DNA of 64,000 bases from Cohnella laeviribosi DSM 21336. GTDB lineage: Bacteria > Bacillota > Bacilli > Paenibacillales > Paenibacillaceae. Numbering within the stretch: the first letter of the stretch is position 1; the number at the start of each line of letters is the position of its first letter. Both the position numbers and the translations under genes were made by a program. Positions 24,951 through 34,089 of the stretch are shown here, piece by piece. The stretch spans positions 54,463 to 118,462 of the forward strand of contig NZ_KB899814.1 in NCBI RefSeq assembly GCF_000378425.1, written 5' to 3'. The notes below the pieces were generated by a model, which was not told the origin of the DNA, did not search any database, and saw nothing but the letters and a program-made list of their open reading frames with translations.

Positions 24951-26453
24951 ATGAGCAACATACAGAACAAAACAGACGTGATCTTAATCGGTGCCGGCAT
25001 CATGAGCGCGACTCTGGGATCCTTGCTGAAAGAGTTGGCGCCCGAATGGGAAATCAAAGTGTTTGAGAAACTTGCGAACGCGGGAGAAGAAAGCTCCAAC
25101 GAATGGAACAACGCAGGTACGGGCCATTCCGCTCTGTGCGAGCTTAACTATACACCCGAAAAATCCGACGGATCCATCGATATTAGCAAAGCAATCAAAA
25201 TTAATGAACAATTTCAGCTTTCCAGACAGTTCTGGTCTTATCTTGTAAACAGCAATCTGCTCCGCAATCCGCAGGACTTTATCATGCCCATTCCTCATAT
25301 GAGTTTCGTGCAAGGGGAAAAAAACGTCGCCTTTTTGAAAAAGCGCTATGAAGCCTTGTCAACCAATCCCCTGTTTCAAGGGATGGAATTTTCCGACGAC
25401 CCTGAAAAACTGAAGGAATGGATTCCGCTGATCATGGAAGGCCGCACATCGAACGAACCGATCGCGGCAACCCGAATCGACTCGGGAACGGATGTCAACT
25501 TCGGCGCGTTAACCCGCATGTTGTTCGACCACTTAAAGGGTCAAAACGTCGAGATCCGCTACAAGCATCATGTTAAGGATATTAAGCGCGCCCGCGACGG
25601 CTCATGGGAAGTGAAAGTGCGCGATCTCGAAAACGGCAAAATCGAATACCATACGGCCAAATTCGTCTTTATCGGCGGCGGCGGCGGGAGTCTGCCTTTA
25701 TTGCAAAAAACCGGGATTCCGGAGTCGAAACATATCGGCGGATTCCCGGTTAGCGGACTGTTTATGGTATGCAACAATCCGGAGGTTGTCGCGAAGCATC
25801 ATGCAAAAGTCTACGGCAAGGCCAAGGTCGGCGCGCCTCCCATGTCCGTTCCGCATCTTGACACAAGATACATCGACAACAAAAAAACGTTGCTGTTCGG
25901 ACCGTTTGCCGGCTTCTCGCCGAAGTTCCTAAAAACGGGTTCCAATCTCGACTTGATCCGTTCCGTAAAACCGGACAATATTCTCACGATGCTGGCGGCC
26001 GGCATAAAAGAGATGAAATTGACAAAATACCTGATCCAGCAAGTGCTGTTGTCGAATGAAAAGCGCATGGAAGAATTGCGCGAGTTTGTTCCGAACGCCA
26101 AAAGCGAGGATTGGAGTATCGTGGTGGCGGGCCAACGCGTGCAAGTAATCAAAGATACGGAGACCGGCGGCAAAGGCACGCTTCAATTCGGTACGGAAGT
26201 AATCAGCGCCGCCGACGGCTCGATCGCTGCGCTGCTCGGCGCTTCTCCGGGCGCTTCGACTGCCGTTCACGTTATGCTTGAGGTATTGGAAAAATGCTTC
26301 CCGCACCGCATGAAAGAGTGGGAACCGAAAATAAAAGAAATGATTCCTACGTATGGCGTGTCGCTGGCGAAAAATCCGGAGCTTTTCCAAGAAATCCAAA
26401 CGTCAACCGCGCAAACGCTTGGTCTGATTGAAAAAGAAGTCGTCTATAGTTAA
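24951..26453 (+). CDS. mqo: Malate:quinone oxidoreductase
   Basis: A membrane-associated FAD enzyme that oxidises malate to oxaloacetate and reduces quinone, bypassing the NAD-linked step. 500 residues, normal for the family. '[21 protein letters not shown]' is the FAD-binding Rossmann motif; '[20 protein letters not shown]' and '[18 protein letters not shown]' are Mqo hallmarks. The ATG at 24951 follows AAGGATAAGGAAGG and matches the family's N-terminus; the upstream in-frame extension is leader. Monocistronic, with a terminator behind it. Confidence 0.95.
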   Translation: MSNIQNKTDVILIGAGIMSATLGSLLKELAPEWEIKVFEKLANAGEESSNEWNNAGTGHSALCELNYTPEKSDGSIDISKAIKINEQFQLSRQFWSYLVNSNLLRNPQDFIMPIPHMSFVQGEKNVAFLKKRYEALSTNPLFQGMEFSDDPEKLKEWIPLIMEGRTSNEPIAATRIDSGTDVNFGALTRMLFDHLKGQNVEIRYKHHVKDIKRARDGSWEVKVRDLENGKIEYHTAKFVFIGGGGGSLPLLQKTGIPESKHIGGFPVSGLFMVCNNPEVVAKHHAKVYGKAKVGAPPMSVPHLDTRYIDNKKTLLFGPFAGFSPKFLKTGSNLDLIRSVKPDNILTMLAAGIKEMKLTKYLIQQVLLSNEKRMEELREFVPNAKSEDWSIVVAGQRVQVIKDTETGGKGTLQFGTEVISAADGSIAALLGASPGASTAVHVMLEVLEKCFPHRMKEWEPKIKEMIPTYGVSLAKNPELFQEIQTSTAQTLGLIEKEVVYS

Positions 26454-26472
26454 GATAAGCAGAATCGAACAT

Positions 26473-26513
26473 AGAACCTTTGATCCGTCTTTGGATTGAA
26501 GGTTCTTTTTTTC
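26473..26513 (+). terminator. mqo terminator
   Basis: GAACCTTTGATCC pairs with GGATTGAAGGTTC around a short loop and is followed by a run of seven Ts. Rho-independent terminator 20 bases after the mqo stop. Confidence 0.85.
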
Positions 26514-26537
26514 AAAATTCGCAGTTCGAGAGGCGGC

Positions 26538-26555
26538 GAACCGTATCGTAAATAA
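26538..26555 (+). other. Attachment-like sequence, opposite orientation
   Basis: GAACCGTATCGTAAATAA matches the displaced rlmH end at 3973-3990 in 16 of 18 bases. Its codons read EPYRK-stop, preceded in frame by 'RSSRGG', similar to the RlmH tail 'RINRG'. It lies on the plus strand, opposite to rlmH. Either another relic of integration or a chance resemblance. The rest of 26514-26689 is otherwise empty. Confidence 0.4.
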
Positions 26556-26689
26556 CGGCAATTTTTAGGTCAGACTCCTTGCAGGCGCGGATTTGAATAT
26601 ATATGAGTGAAGCGGCTAATTTTCATTTTGAGAGGCAAGAACGGAAGGGCGCCCGATTAGCAAATTCACTCAAAAAGGAGAGTTGACCC

Positions 26690-27065
26690 ATGTCGGTTAA
26701 CGAGCAATTGGAACAAGCCGAAGTACGGCGGCCAGCTGATTGCGGTCTCTCCGCAAAGCCCGGACAACTCGCTTTCGCAACAGGAGAAAGAAGAACTGAC
26801 TTTCCAGGTGCTGAGCGATCCGAACGGTCGTGTCGCCGACAGATACAACGTTTTGTTTGAACTGCCTGATTATCTTCAGAATACCTTCAAAAATATACTT
26901 AAGCGGGATCTCGCCGAGTTCAATAAAACCGACCGCTGGATACTGCCGGTTCCGGCGACGTACATGATCGACAGGGAAGGAATTATTCGCTTTGCTCACG
27001 TCAACCCGGACTTCATGAAGCGGTTGGAGCCTCAGGAAATGATCGACCAATTGAAGAAGCTCTGA
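26690..27065 (+). pseudogene. Peroxiredoxin-like (AhpC/TSA) gene with internal deletion
   Basis: The gene starts properly (AAAAAGGAG, then ATG, 'MSVNEQLEQAE') but after 11 codons jumps directly to 'YGGQLIAVSPQSPDNSLSQQ' in another frame, and then runs normally to 'EMIDQLKKL'. The roughly 80 residues in between, which hold the redox Cys region of this family, are missing, and the join also shifts frame. The second part (from 26808 open with an internal ATG) contains 'LSDPNGRVADRYNVLFELPDYL' and 'PVPATYMIDREGIIRFAHVNPDF', characteristic of the peroxiredoxin-like family. Confidence 0.75.
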
Positions 27066-27151
27066 TGCAACACCATTTGTTAGCGAACGCATTTCGCTTT
27101 TGCTGGTGCCACCGTAGGGCGAATTTTTTTGTAGTGGAACGACGGAGAGCC

Positions 27152-27976
27152 CTAGGGGGCTTGGTTAAGCGGGGAGGTGCGGCTATCCTTTCCAACCGCA
27201 GCTCGCTGCTCCTTGACTTGCTTCAACGCGGCGACGATCAGAAAGCTGACGATGACGAGTAGAAGCCAGGAGCTGATCTTACCGACATGGACGAGACGCC
27301 AGGTGTCGGATTGATTCGGGTATCTCCACGCGCTAAAGAAGGTGGCGATATTCTCCGCAATCCAAATAAAGAATCCGATCAGCACGAAGGAGAGGACTAG
27401 CGGCATCCGGTAGCGATGACGACCGACCTCATAAGTAACCCATGTTCGCCAAAATACGATCAGCACCAAGGCCGACAGCCACCAGCGAATGTCGATCCAA
27501 TAATGGTGGGTGAAAAAATTCAGGTAGATGGAAGCGGCAAGCGGGGTGACCAGCCAGAGTGGAGGCCAACGAACAAGCTCGACCTTCAGGCGCCGCCAGG
27601 CCTGGCACAGGTAGCTGGCCACGCTGGCATACATAAATCCGCTGTAGAGGGGGACGCCGTTAACCTTCGTCCAGCCTTCTTCCGGGTACGACCAGGATCC
27701 CATGTGAACCTTGAACATTTCCAGAGCCAAGCCGATCAGGTGGAAGACGGTGATCACCTTCAGTTCGTCGCGGGATTCAAGTCCTGAACGTACCATCCAT
27801 ACCTGCATGGCCAGGCAGATGATCAGCAGCCAGTCGTAACGGTGCAGCCAGGGAAGGGGGATGAGCTGCGTCAGAGCCAGCGAAGCAAAGATGACCACGG
27901 GAAATATACAGGACAAAGCTTGCTGCCAACCGAAGCGTACCAACTGCTGCAGAGCATGCCATAAGCGTTTTTCCAT
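27152..27976 (-). CDS. DUF817 membrane protein (YoaT-like)
   Basis: 274 residues with about seven hydrophobic helices and the conserved core 'FKVHMGSWSYPE', 'PLYSGFMYASVASYLCQAW', 'FFTHHYWIDIRWWL' and 'FFIWIAENIATFF', which match DUF817/YoaT. The ATG at 27976 is chosen for its ribosome site (AAAAGGGGGGACG). Function unknown; the many buried Trp and His residues suggest a membrane enzyme or transporter. Confidence 0.85.
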   Translation of the reverse strand: MEKRLWHALQQLVRFGWQQALSCIFPVVIFASLALTQLIPLPWLHRYDWLLIICLAMQVWMVRSGLESRDELKVITVFHLIGLALEMFKVHMGSWSYPEEGWTKVNGVPLYSGFMYASVASYLCQAWRRLKVELVRWPPLWLVTPLAASIYLNFFTHHYWIDIRWWLSALVLIVFWRTWVTYEVGRHRYRMPLVLSFVLIGFFIWIAENIATFFSAWRYPNQSDTWRLVHVGKISSWLLLVIVSFLIVAALKQVKEQRAAVGKDSRTSPLNQAP

Positions 27977-28005
27977 AAACGTCCCCCCTTTTATCCATTT
28001 GATCC

Positions 28006-28221
28006 TTAAGTGTCTTCGTCGCTTCTGTATTCTAAAATATCTCCGGGCTGACATTCTAAAGCCTTACAAATCGCCTCTAAAGTTGAAAATCTAATCGCTT
28101 TTGCCTTTCCGTTTTTCAATATGGAGAGATTAGCCATCGTGATTCCAACCTTCTCCGCAAGTTCTGTGACACTCATTTTCCTTTTAGCTAGCATCACATC
28201 AATATGGATTATCAAGGCCAT
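28006..28221 (-). CDS. YozG-type HTH regulator (XRE family)
   Basis: 71 residues, nearly all helix-turn-helix: 'MSVTELAEKVGITMANLSILKNGKAKAIRFSTLEAICKAL' (in two parts). This small group is usually encoded with a DUF2975 membrane protein, as here, 10 bases downstream of it. ATG at 28221 with GAGGTG six bases before. Probably autoregulates the pair through the TTTATCG repeats upstream of the operon. Confidence 0.85.
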   Translation of the reverse strand: MALIIHIDVMLAKRKMSVTELAEKVGITMANLSILKNGKAKAIRFSTLEAICKALECQPGDILEYRSDEDT

Positions 28222-28231
28222 GTTATTCACC

Positions 28232-28714
28232 TCAGATCGTTAAATCATTTTCTGATTTTATATCTATGGCATTTTTTAATAGCTTTTGAAGAACAGCAGC
28301 AAAGACTGCTATCACAATTGAAGCAAAAATAAAGACCAATCCGAGTGCTACGATCCCTGGGGCGTCGTCTTCCTGCGCCATGAGATATAAGAGTGGCATG
28401 ACGGCCACATACAAGATACTGATTGTGATGGCACAGTTTTTTATATTTTTTAAAGCCTTAACAGATGAGTCCGAGAAAGCCTTGTTCTTGTCGATATAGT
28501 TTAAAAGTTTTAAAGTCTGATGCAGAGCAAAGAAAAACGGTATCGCCGCTGCATACACAACTATTAGAACGGGCAAATAAACCAACTCCGGATAATGTTC
28601 CGCTGCTTCATTGGCTATCCCAGGCAGCCCAAATATGCACAAAGCAAGTACCGCAATTCCCATAAGGAAAACAACACCCTTTAAGAAAATCGTTGAACCT
28701 TGTTCACGTTTCAT
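28232..28714 (-). CDS. DUF2975 membrane protein
   Basis: 160 residues with four transmembrane helices and the motif 'LNYIDKNKAFSDSSVKALKNIK' between helices 2 and 3, typical of DUF2975. It precedes the HTH gene in one operon. ATG at 28714 preferred to the GTG nine bases upstream because TGAGGTG is correctly spaced. Function unknown; the pair resembles small membrane-sensor/regulator modules. Confidence 0.85.
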   Translation of the reverse strand: MKREQGSTIFLKGVVFLMGIAVLALCIFGLPGIANEAAEHYPELVYLPVLIVVYAAAIPFFFALHQTLKLLNYIDKNKAFSDSSVKALKNIKNCAITISILYVAVMPLLYLMAQEDDAPGIVALGLVFIFASIVIAVFAAVLQKLLKNAIDIKSENDLTI

Positions 28715-28731
28715 AAAAAGCACCTCACGTA

Positions 28732-28788
28732 TTTATCGTCCACTCAAATTTAACACGAAGTTTATCGTTTTACAATAAATTTTTATCG
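28732..28788 (-). promoter_or_regulatory. Promoter and TTTATCG repeats of the DUF2975-HTH operon
   Basis: On the minus strand TTGTAA (28770-28775), a 17-base spacer and TAAATT (28747-28752) form a sigma-A-like promoter. Three copies of CGATAAA (plus strand TTTATCG at 28732, 28761, 28782) lie downstream of, inside and upstream of it. Direct repeats so placed are good candidate binding sites for the operon's HTH protein. Confidence 0.55.
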
Positions 28789-28864
28789 ATATATATTATA
28801 TAAATATTGTTAAATCCGGTGGCACATTTGATGACGGCGGCCAATTGCGGATTTGGAAGCCGTT

Positions 28865-29026
28865 ATGATTACCGTTGGCGTAATCAGCGTACTGTCCCTA
28901 TTGACCTTAAGCCGGGAATTCGTAGCGGCAGGAGTCCCGGGTATCGCCTCTTATCTAGTTTCAGGACTTATGATAAAGCGGAGTATACAAGGGGGAATTG
29001 AAGTCCGGACGGAACGAGCGGATTGA
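28865..29026 (+). CDS. Small hydrophobic ORF, unrecognised
   Basis: 53 codons from an ATG: a hydrophobic N-terminus ('MITVGVISVLSLLTLS') and 'AAGVPGIASYLVSGLMIK'. It has no clear ribosome site and may be the end of a lost membrane-protein gene. It could equally be noise; recorded because the stretch 28789-29084 is otherwise empty. Confidence 0.25.
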   Translation: MITVGVISVLSLLTLSREFVAAGVPGIASYLVSGLMIKRSIQGGIEVRTERAD

Positions 29027-29084
29027 CGAAGAATTGGACTTGCAGCGGTTCTTCATTGGAGCGAAGGTATGCTATACTCGGGGT

Positions 29085-29768
29085 ATGATCAACGATACGC
29101 ATCAACAGGAGCCGGAAGCGGCGGGCAAAATGTGCCGGCAATGCCGCACGTTCAAGCCGCTTGCGGAGTTTCCCGCCAGGAGCGGCAGAAGAGCAGGACG
29201 CAAAAGGCGCAGAGGCACGTGCCGGTCATGCCGGCAGAAAGCGCGCAAGCTCGAAGCCCCGGCCGGCGGGACCGTTGCCGAGACGGAGGCGGATAAGCCG
29301 AAGCGGCGCAGAGGCCCGCAGCCGCCCGCGGCGCGTGCCGCGTCAGACCCGATACAGGCTAAGCCAAAGCCGAATAGAGCGAAAACCGATCCCCGCGATC
29401 CGTCCGGTCTGAGACCGACAAGACAGGGCTTCATTCGCATGCTCGGCAAGAGCGATAACGGCCGCCGCTGGTATCAGGAGATCGAGCCGGATTTGGCGGT
29501 TACCCTCGTGCGGGAAGGCGCCGCCGTCGTCGCGGGCCGCCATACGATCCGGCGCCTTTACAGCAATAAGGAGTTTCGCCGCCTCATTCTGATGCGGGAC
29601 AACTACACGTGCCGTTACTGCGGACAATATGGCGATACGATCGACCATTTGCTCCCTCGCGCCAAAGGCGGCCATACGACTCCGGCCAACTGCGTCTGCG
29701 CCTGCAACGAATGCAACCAATCCAAGGCGGACCGCGATCTCGACGAGTTCATGCGCGCCCTGGATTGA
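29085..29768 (+). CDS. HNH endonuclease with N-terminal Cys4 zinc finger
   Basis: The C-terminus is a clear HNH domain: 'LILMRDNYTCRYCGQYGD' (zinc Cys pair), 'TIDHLLPRAKGGH' (the His-containing motif) and 'NCVCACNECNQSKADR'. The N-terminus carries 'CRQCRTFKPLAEF' and 'CRSCRQKARK', a second zinc-binding knuckle seen in HNH relatives, then an Arg/Pro-rich linker (about residues 45-110). 227 residues from the ATG at 29085; an upstream in-frame ATG at 28998 is less likely since 'TATACT' lies between. A housekeeping relative of phage HNH nucleases; substrate unknown. Confidence 0.85.
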   Translation: MINDTHQQEPEAAGKMCRQCRTFKPLAEFPARSGRRAGRKRRRGTCRSCRQKARKLEAPAGGTVAETEADKPKRRRGPQPPAARAASDPIQAKPKPNRAKTDPRDPSGLRPTRQGFIRMLGKSDNGRRWYQEIEPDLAVTLVREGAAVVAGRHTIRRLYSNKEFRRLILMRDNYTCRYCGQYGDTIDHLLPRAKGGHTTPANCVCACNECNQSKADRDLDEFMRALD

Positions 29769-29840
29769 TCGCCGTGCAACGCCGCCGAAGAAGTGCGGAC
29801 CGAGGTTGGAACGAATCGAGCCTCGCCCCTCTTCCCACGT

Positions 29841-30074
29841 TCAAGATCCCGGACGCGACGGCTCCTGTTTCGGCTCCGCCACGATATTTTGTACCCGACC
29901 CACCTGGCCGTCCGTCAGCCTGACCTTGATTCCGTGCGGATGAAACGCGGATTTGGTCAGCAGCTCCTTGACGATGCCGCGCGTCGTCTTGCCCGTTCGC
30001 TGGTCCTGCTTAAGCACGATGTCCACTTCCAGCCCCGGCCGGACGTCGCTGCGGTTTTTTCCGTTTCCCGGCAT
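29841..30074 (-). CDS. ywbE: YwbE-like protein (DUF2196)
   Basis: 77 residues. 'GLEVDIVLKQDQRTGKTTRGIVK' and 'HPHGIKVRLTDGQVGRVQNI' (each a conserved block) match YwbE throughout; the family is single-domain and of unknown function, possibly RNA-binding. The ATG at 30074 has CGGAGGG nine bases upstream and gives the family's length. The upstream in-frame extension is not conserved. Confidence 0.88.
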   Translation of the reverse strand: MPGNGKNRSDVRPGLEVDIVLKQDQRTGKTTRGIVKELLTKSAFHPHGIKVRLTDGQVGRVQNIVAEPKQEPSRPGS

Positions 30075-30210
30075 ATATGGTTCCCTCCGAACGAGATCAA
30101 TGTCTAACTTTTGCATTTTACCATAACCGCGGGGCGGTCTTGAAATTTCAGCAAGCCCAAACCGCGCCCGCACCGCCGCAAGGCTTTGCAATCGAAATTC
30201 GGCTGCCGGA

Positions 30211-30546
30211 TCAGCTCAAATACCGGTCGGGCACGTATTCGATCTTGGATTGGGCTTCGATGGTCAGTTCCTGCTTTTCATCGTCGTACGCAACCGGCCC
30301 TTCGTTGACATAGAACCAGGTCTTTACGGTCGGCTCGTTCTCCTCCGAGCAGTCGCGGAACACGAACACATTCAGCTCGTGCGCAAGCTTCAGCAGCTCC
30401 TCGATTTCCGGACCGCGGGGCGTCGAAACCGTAAACCGGTAGCCGCCGTCCGCCTTTTCCTCGAGCTTGTAAGGGACCGCCCGCTTGCCCGTGTCGATAA
30501 AGATTTTGCCGCCTACGGCGTGCTTAACGACAAACGTCTCCTTCAT
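30211..30546 (-). CDS. Hypothetical protein, about 111 residues
   Basis: A soluble, acidic, mostly beta-type sequence ('YRFTVSTPRGPEIEELLKLAHELNVFVFRDC' in pieces, 'TWFYVNEGPVAYDDEKQELTIEAQ'). No family recognised. The ATG at 30546 is preceded by AGGAGGGG; the TTG two codons earlier is also possible. It sits between ywbE and pirin on the same strand but with 100-base gaps, so an operon is uncertain. Confidence 0.6.
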   Translation of the reverse strand: MKETFVVKHAVGGKIFIDTGKRAVPYKLEEKADGGYRFTVSTPRGPEIEELLKLAHELNVFVFRDCSEENEPTVKTWFYVNEGPVAYDDEKQELTIEAQSKIEYVPDRYLS

Positions 30547-30645
30547 GTCCAACCCCTCCTCTCGTTATAACGAAATCACCGGACCGCGCTTCATCGCCCC
30601 TTCCGGGTTGCCGCCTGACCGGGCGCTTTCCTCTCCTCTCCGGCC

Positions 30646-31347
30646 TTACGGCAGATCGATCAGCATGAAAAAAGCCTGCTCCCCGCCTGCCTTAAGCGCA
30701 AGCTCCGGCTCGTCCGTAATCCGCGCCTCATCGAGGGCGCCCAGTGTCACCCCGTTGACCGTCAGGCTTCCTTCGATCACGAACAGGAACACCCGCCGCC
30801 CGGCCTCCTGCCGGAACGCAAGCTCCCGCCCCGACTCCAGCCGGCTCAAATAAATCGTCATGTCTTGTTCGACCTTGACGACGCCCTCCGAAGGAACGGC
30901 GGCCGCGACCGGCAGCAGCGCATTGACCAGCTTCGCCCGATCGTACCGGGCCGTCTCGTACGAAGGCGGCAGCCCGCGCTCCCGCGGCATGAACCAGAGC
31001 TGAAGCAGATGAAGCCCTTCGGTATCGGAAGGATTGTATTCCGCATGAATGACGCCGCTGCCCGCCGTAATCCGCTGCACTTCACCCGCCGAGGCGATCT
31101 CGATATTGCCGAGATTGTCCTCATGGCGGATTTGCCCCGACAAAATGATGGTAACGATCTCCATGTCGCTGTGCGGATGCGCGCCGAAGCCGCGGCCCGG
31201 GGCGATGTAATCGTCATTGCACACGCGCATCACGCCGAAGGCGCTGTTGTCCGGATCGACATATTCCCCGAACTGAAAGCTCGGCCGGCTTTTCAGCCAG
31301 CCCAAATCCACCTTATAGCGCGTTTTCTCCGGATAAACCTGAATCAC
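30646..31347 (-). CDS. Pirin-family protein
   Basis: A bicupin of 233 residues. The metal-binding cupin motif 'APGRGFGAHPHSDMEIVTIILSG' (in parts) and 'GSGVIHAEYN' supply three His and one Glu. 'LQLWFMP' and 'LEPGRELAF'-like segments follow the family. Pirins of this type (YhaK/YhhW-like) may act as quercetinase or redox sensor; no specific evidence here. Starts at GTG (31347), eight bases after AAAGGAGGGG. Confidence 0.85.
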   Translation of the reverse strand: MIQVYPEKTRYKVDLGWLKSRPSFQFGEYVDPDNSAFGVMRVCNDDYIAPGRGFGAHPHSDMEIVTIILSGQIRHEDNLGNIEIASAGEVQRITAGSGVIHAEYNPSDTEGLHLLQLWFMPRERGLPPSYETARYDRAKLVNALLPVAAAVPSEGVVKVEQDMTIYLSRLESGRELAFRQEAGRRVFLFVIEGSLTVNGVTLGALDEARITDEPELALKAGGEQAFFMLIDLP

Positions 31348-31647
31348 GTGAACCCCTCCTTTTCTTTCCGTTAGAAAGATACTAACCAAATTGTAGTCTA
31401 TCGGGCGTCGGACCACAACTCCCCGCTCCGCCGGGCGCGCAAACTTCGATTCCCGATTCATCAACGCGTCCCGCTTATCGAAAACACACGCAGCAATCCG
31501 TAAATCAGGCCGCTGTAATCAACCCGGCGCCGGCAAAACCTTGAATCCGGACCTATAGCGCCTATCGATCCGGCGGCAGCGCGGCGGTTGCGGCGTCCAT
31601 CGCTGAGTTTCGCTTGCCTCTATGTCCGTTCTCTTTCGGCCCCAATA

Positions 31648-31710
31648 AAACGGCTGTCCGCAAAGAGCCTGTAAAGTAAAGACTCTTTAGGGACAGCCGT
31701 TTGTTTTTTT
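31648..31710. terminator. Strong bidirectional terminator
   Basis: ACGGCTGTCC with GGACAGCCGT, extended by AAAGAG with CTCTTT, makes a long stem; T runs follow on both strands (TTGTTTTTTT on plus, TTTTATTG on minus). It ends the exporter operon from the right. The flanking 31348-31647 and 31711-31939 are GC-rich and contain nothing recognised. Confidence 0.85.
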
Positions 31711-31939
31711 CGGCTGCGCGCTCCACCGGTGCGCAAGCCCGCCTTGCCCGCCGGTCCGCTCGGCCGGTTGCCCCGCGCGCATTCCCGCGGTTCGTGCGCT
31801 CATGCTTTCCGGCCGCCTTGCCCCCGCGGCCCATGCGGGCGCCCGCCCGGGCCCGCGCCAGCGCCTGCGGTCCGCCCGCGAGCGCCGGACCGGTGCGGGC
31901 ACGTCCGGAACACGCAGCGCTCGTGTCCTCGGTCGCGCA

Positions 31940-33964
31940 TCAAGCGCTCACGACCGAAGCCGAAGCGCCTTGCTGCAGCTGGTACATTGCGTAATATTTG
32001 CCCCCGAGCTCCATCAGCGATTCGTGGTTGCCCCGCTCCACGATTTCCCCGTGGTCGAGCACGAGGATTTGGTCCGCCTGGCGGATCGTCGACAGCCGGT
32101 GGGCGATGACGAACGTCGTCCGCCCCTTCTTCACCACATCGAGCGCCTGCTGGATGATCGCTTCCGTCTCGGTGTCGATGCTGGCCGTCGCTTCGTCCAG
32201 AATCAGAATCGCCGGATCGTAAGCAAGCGCCCTGGCGAACGAGATCAACTGCCGCTGGCCGGCCGACAGCGTGCTGCCCTTCTCCAGCACCGGCTCGTCG
32301 ATGCCGCCGGGCAGGCTCATGAACATGTCGTACGCGCCGACGTCCTTGAGCGCCTGAACGACCTTTTCCCGGCTGATCTTCGGATTGTTCAGGCTGACGT
32401 TCGAAGCGATCGTGCCGGTGAACAGGTACGGGTCCTGCAGCACAATGCCCATATGCTGGCGAAGCAGCTGCTTCGGAATGTCCCGCACGTCGACGCCGTC
32501 CACCTTGATGCTGCCGTGCTCGATGTCGTAGAACCGGAACAGAAGGTTCAGAATCGAGCTTTTGCCCGAGCCGGTATGGCCGACCAGCGCCACCGTTTCG
32601 CCTTGCTTGGCTTCGAACGAGATGTTTTTCAGCACGTAATCGTCATTCTTGTAGGCGAAGGTGACGTTCTCGAACCGAACCTCCCCTTTGTAGCGTTCCA
32701 TTTCCCCCGTGGCCACGTCGACGCCCGGTTCGTCCAGCAGCCGGAATACCCGCTCCGCCGACACGCGCGCCGTCTCCAGATTGGCAAGCTGGTTGACGAT
32801 GCCGACGATCGGCTGGAACATCCGGTTCATATAATCGATAAACGCGTACAAGACGCCGACCGTCACGATCGAGCCGAGCCAATCGCCCCAGAACAGCCAG
32901 ACGACCACGATAAACAGCACATTGCGCACGACATTCACCAAGTTGTGCGAAGTGAGCGAGTTCAGGTTCAGCAGCTTGTTCTGGTACGTGAAGAACTCCC
33001 GGTTGAGCTCCTCGAATTCCTGCATCGTTTTCTCTCTGCGGCGGAACGCCTGGATGATCGGCATTCCTTGAATCGATTCGTTGATCATCGCATTGATGTC
33101 GCTCAGCTTGTTGCGGATGACCTGGTTATAACGCGCGGCGAATTTGCGGTACACGACGATCCACACAAGGAGAATAGGAACGAGCGGAAGCGAGATCAGC
33201 GCAAGCCTCGGCTCCAGCAGGAACAGCGCGCCGTAAATGGCGGCCATGTACACGACGCCGGAGAAAAAGTTCGCCAGCACCGCCACGAACAGTTCCCGCA
33301 CCGCCTCCGTGTCGTTCGTGATGCGCGAGACGACCTTGCCCGCCGGCAAGTTGTCGAAATACTGCACCGGCAGACGCTGCGTATGCGCGAACACGTCCTC
33401 CCGCATCCGCTGCACGATGCGGTTGGCCGACTTCTGCAGCAGCAGGCGCTGGCCGTAGGTGAAGCCGGCCGCCAGCACCAGAAGGCCGAAATAAGCGGCC
33501 GCCATCGCAAGCAGGCCCGGAATCTCCGGCTTGTAAAACCGGTACAGCTCGGACACGGAAAGCTCCGTCACCGGGTAGGTCGCCGTTTGCCCGTCACTTG
33601 CGGTAACCGTCAGCTTGCCGTTTGCCGCCTCGCGCTTGCCGTCAAACGCAAGATCGCCTTCGAGAAAATAATATTTTCGTTCAACCTGCAGCACCCGGGC
33701 GGTTTCGCCCCTGGTCTCGCCATCGGCAAAATGGTCCTCTCGTTTGTACCGCTTTCCGTTGTACGTTACGGTATATTTGCCGTCGGATAAGACCTCGTGC
33801 CATTTCTTTTCAATGCCCAAAATGTTGTTGTCGATCATCCGCTTCGCGATGAACGGACCGGCCAGCTCCACGCAAACCGCCAGCATCAGCAGCCCGAGCG
33901 CCGCGGCGATCGGCTTTTTGTACAGCAGGGCGTAGCGGAATAACCGTTTGCCCGTACTCCCCAT
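31940..33964 (-). CDS. bmrD: Multidrug ABC exporter half, BmrD (YheH)-like
   Basis: 674 residues, same as B. subtilis BmrD. Six-helix membrane domain with the long extracytoplasmic insert between helices 1 and 2 (about residues 50-140) that marks this subunit, then the ATPase: Walker A 'ALVGHTGSGKSS', signature 'STLSAGQRQL' (degenerate, Ala for Gly), Walker B 'ILILDEATASID' with the catalytic Glu, and 'IAHRLST'. Partner of the upstream gene, 125 bases away. The heterodimer exports drugs in B. subtilis and is induced by ribosome-targeting antibiotics. Confidence 0.87.
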   Translation of the reverse strand: MGSTGKRLFRYALLYKKPIAAALGLLMLAVCVELAGPFIAKRMIDNNILGIEKKWHEVLSDGKYTVTYNGKRYKREDHFADGETRGETARVLQVERKYYFLEGDLAFDGKREAANGKLTVTASDGQTATYPVTELSVSELYRFYKPEIPGLLAMAAAYFGLLVLAAGFTYGQRLLLQKSANRIVQRMREDVFAHTQRLPVQYFDNLPAGKVVSRITNDTEAVRELFVAVLANFFSGVVYMAAIYGALFLLEPRLALISLPLVPILLVWIVVYRKFAARYNQVIRNKLSDINAMINESIQGMPIIQAFRRREKTMQEFEELNREFFTYQNKLLNLNSLTSHNLVNVVRNVLFIVVVWLFWGDWLGSIVTVGVLYAFIDYMNRMFQPIVGIVNQLANLETARVSAERVFRLLDEPGVDVATGEMERYKGEVRFENVTFAYKNDDYVLKNISFEAKQGETVALVGHTGSGKSSILNLLFRFYDIEHGSIKVDGVDVRDIPKQLLRQHMGIVLQDPYLFTGTIASNVSLNNPKISREKVVQALKDVGAYDMFMSLPGGIDEPVLEKGSTLSAGQRQLISFARALAYDPAILILDEATASIDTETEAIIQQALDVVKKGRTTFVIAHRLSTIRQADQILVLDHGEIVERGNHESLMELGGKYYAMYQLQQGASASVVSA

Positions 33965-34089
33965 AAACCATTCACCTTCCTTGGTTGTTGGCGTTTCGAC
34001 TTCGGCGTTTCAAAAATTTCAATGACGCTCCTGCTTTTCGTTCGCCCCCGATTTGGGCGTCTGTGACGTCCCTTTGACCGCTCGTAGCC

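Noticed and set aside
31711..31939. Gene in the GC-rich stretch beside the exporter
   Set aside because: Frames on both strands are open only because of high GC; no start signal or motif.
31802..33790. Open frame of 662 residues on the plus strand
   Set aside because: Antisense shadow of the BmrD-like gene, whose motifs are complete.
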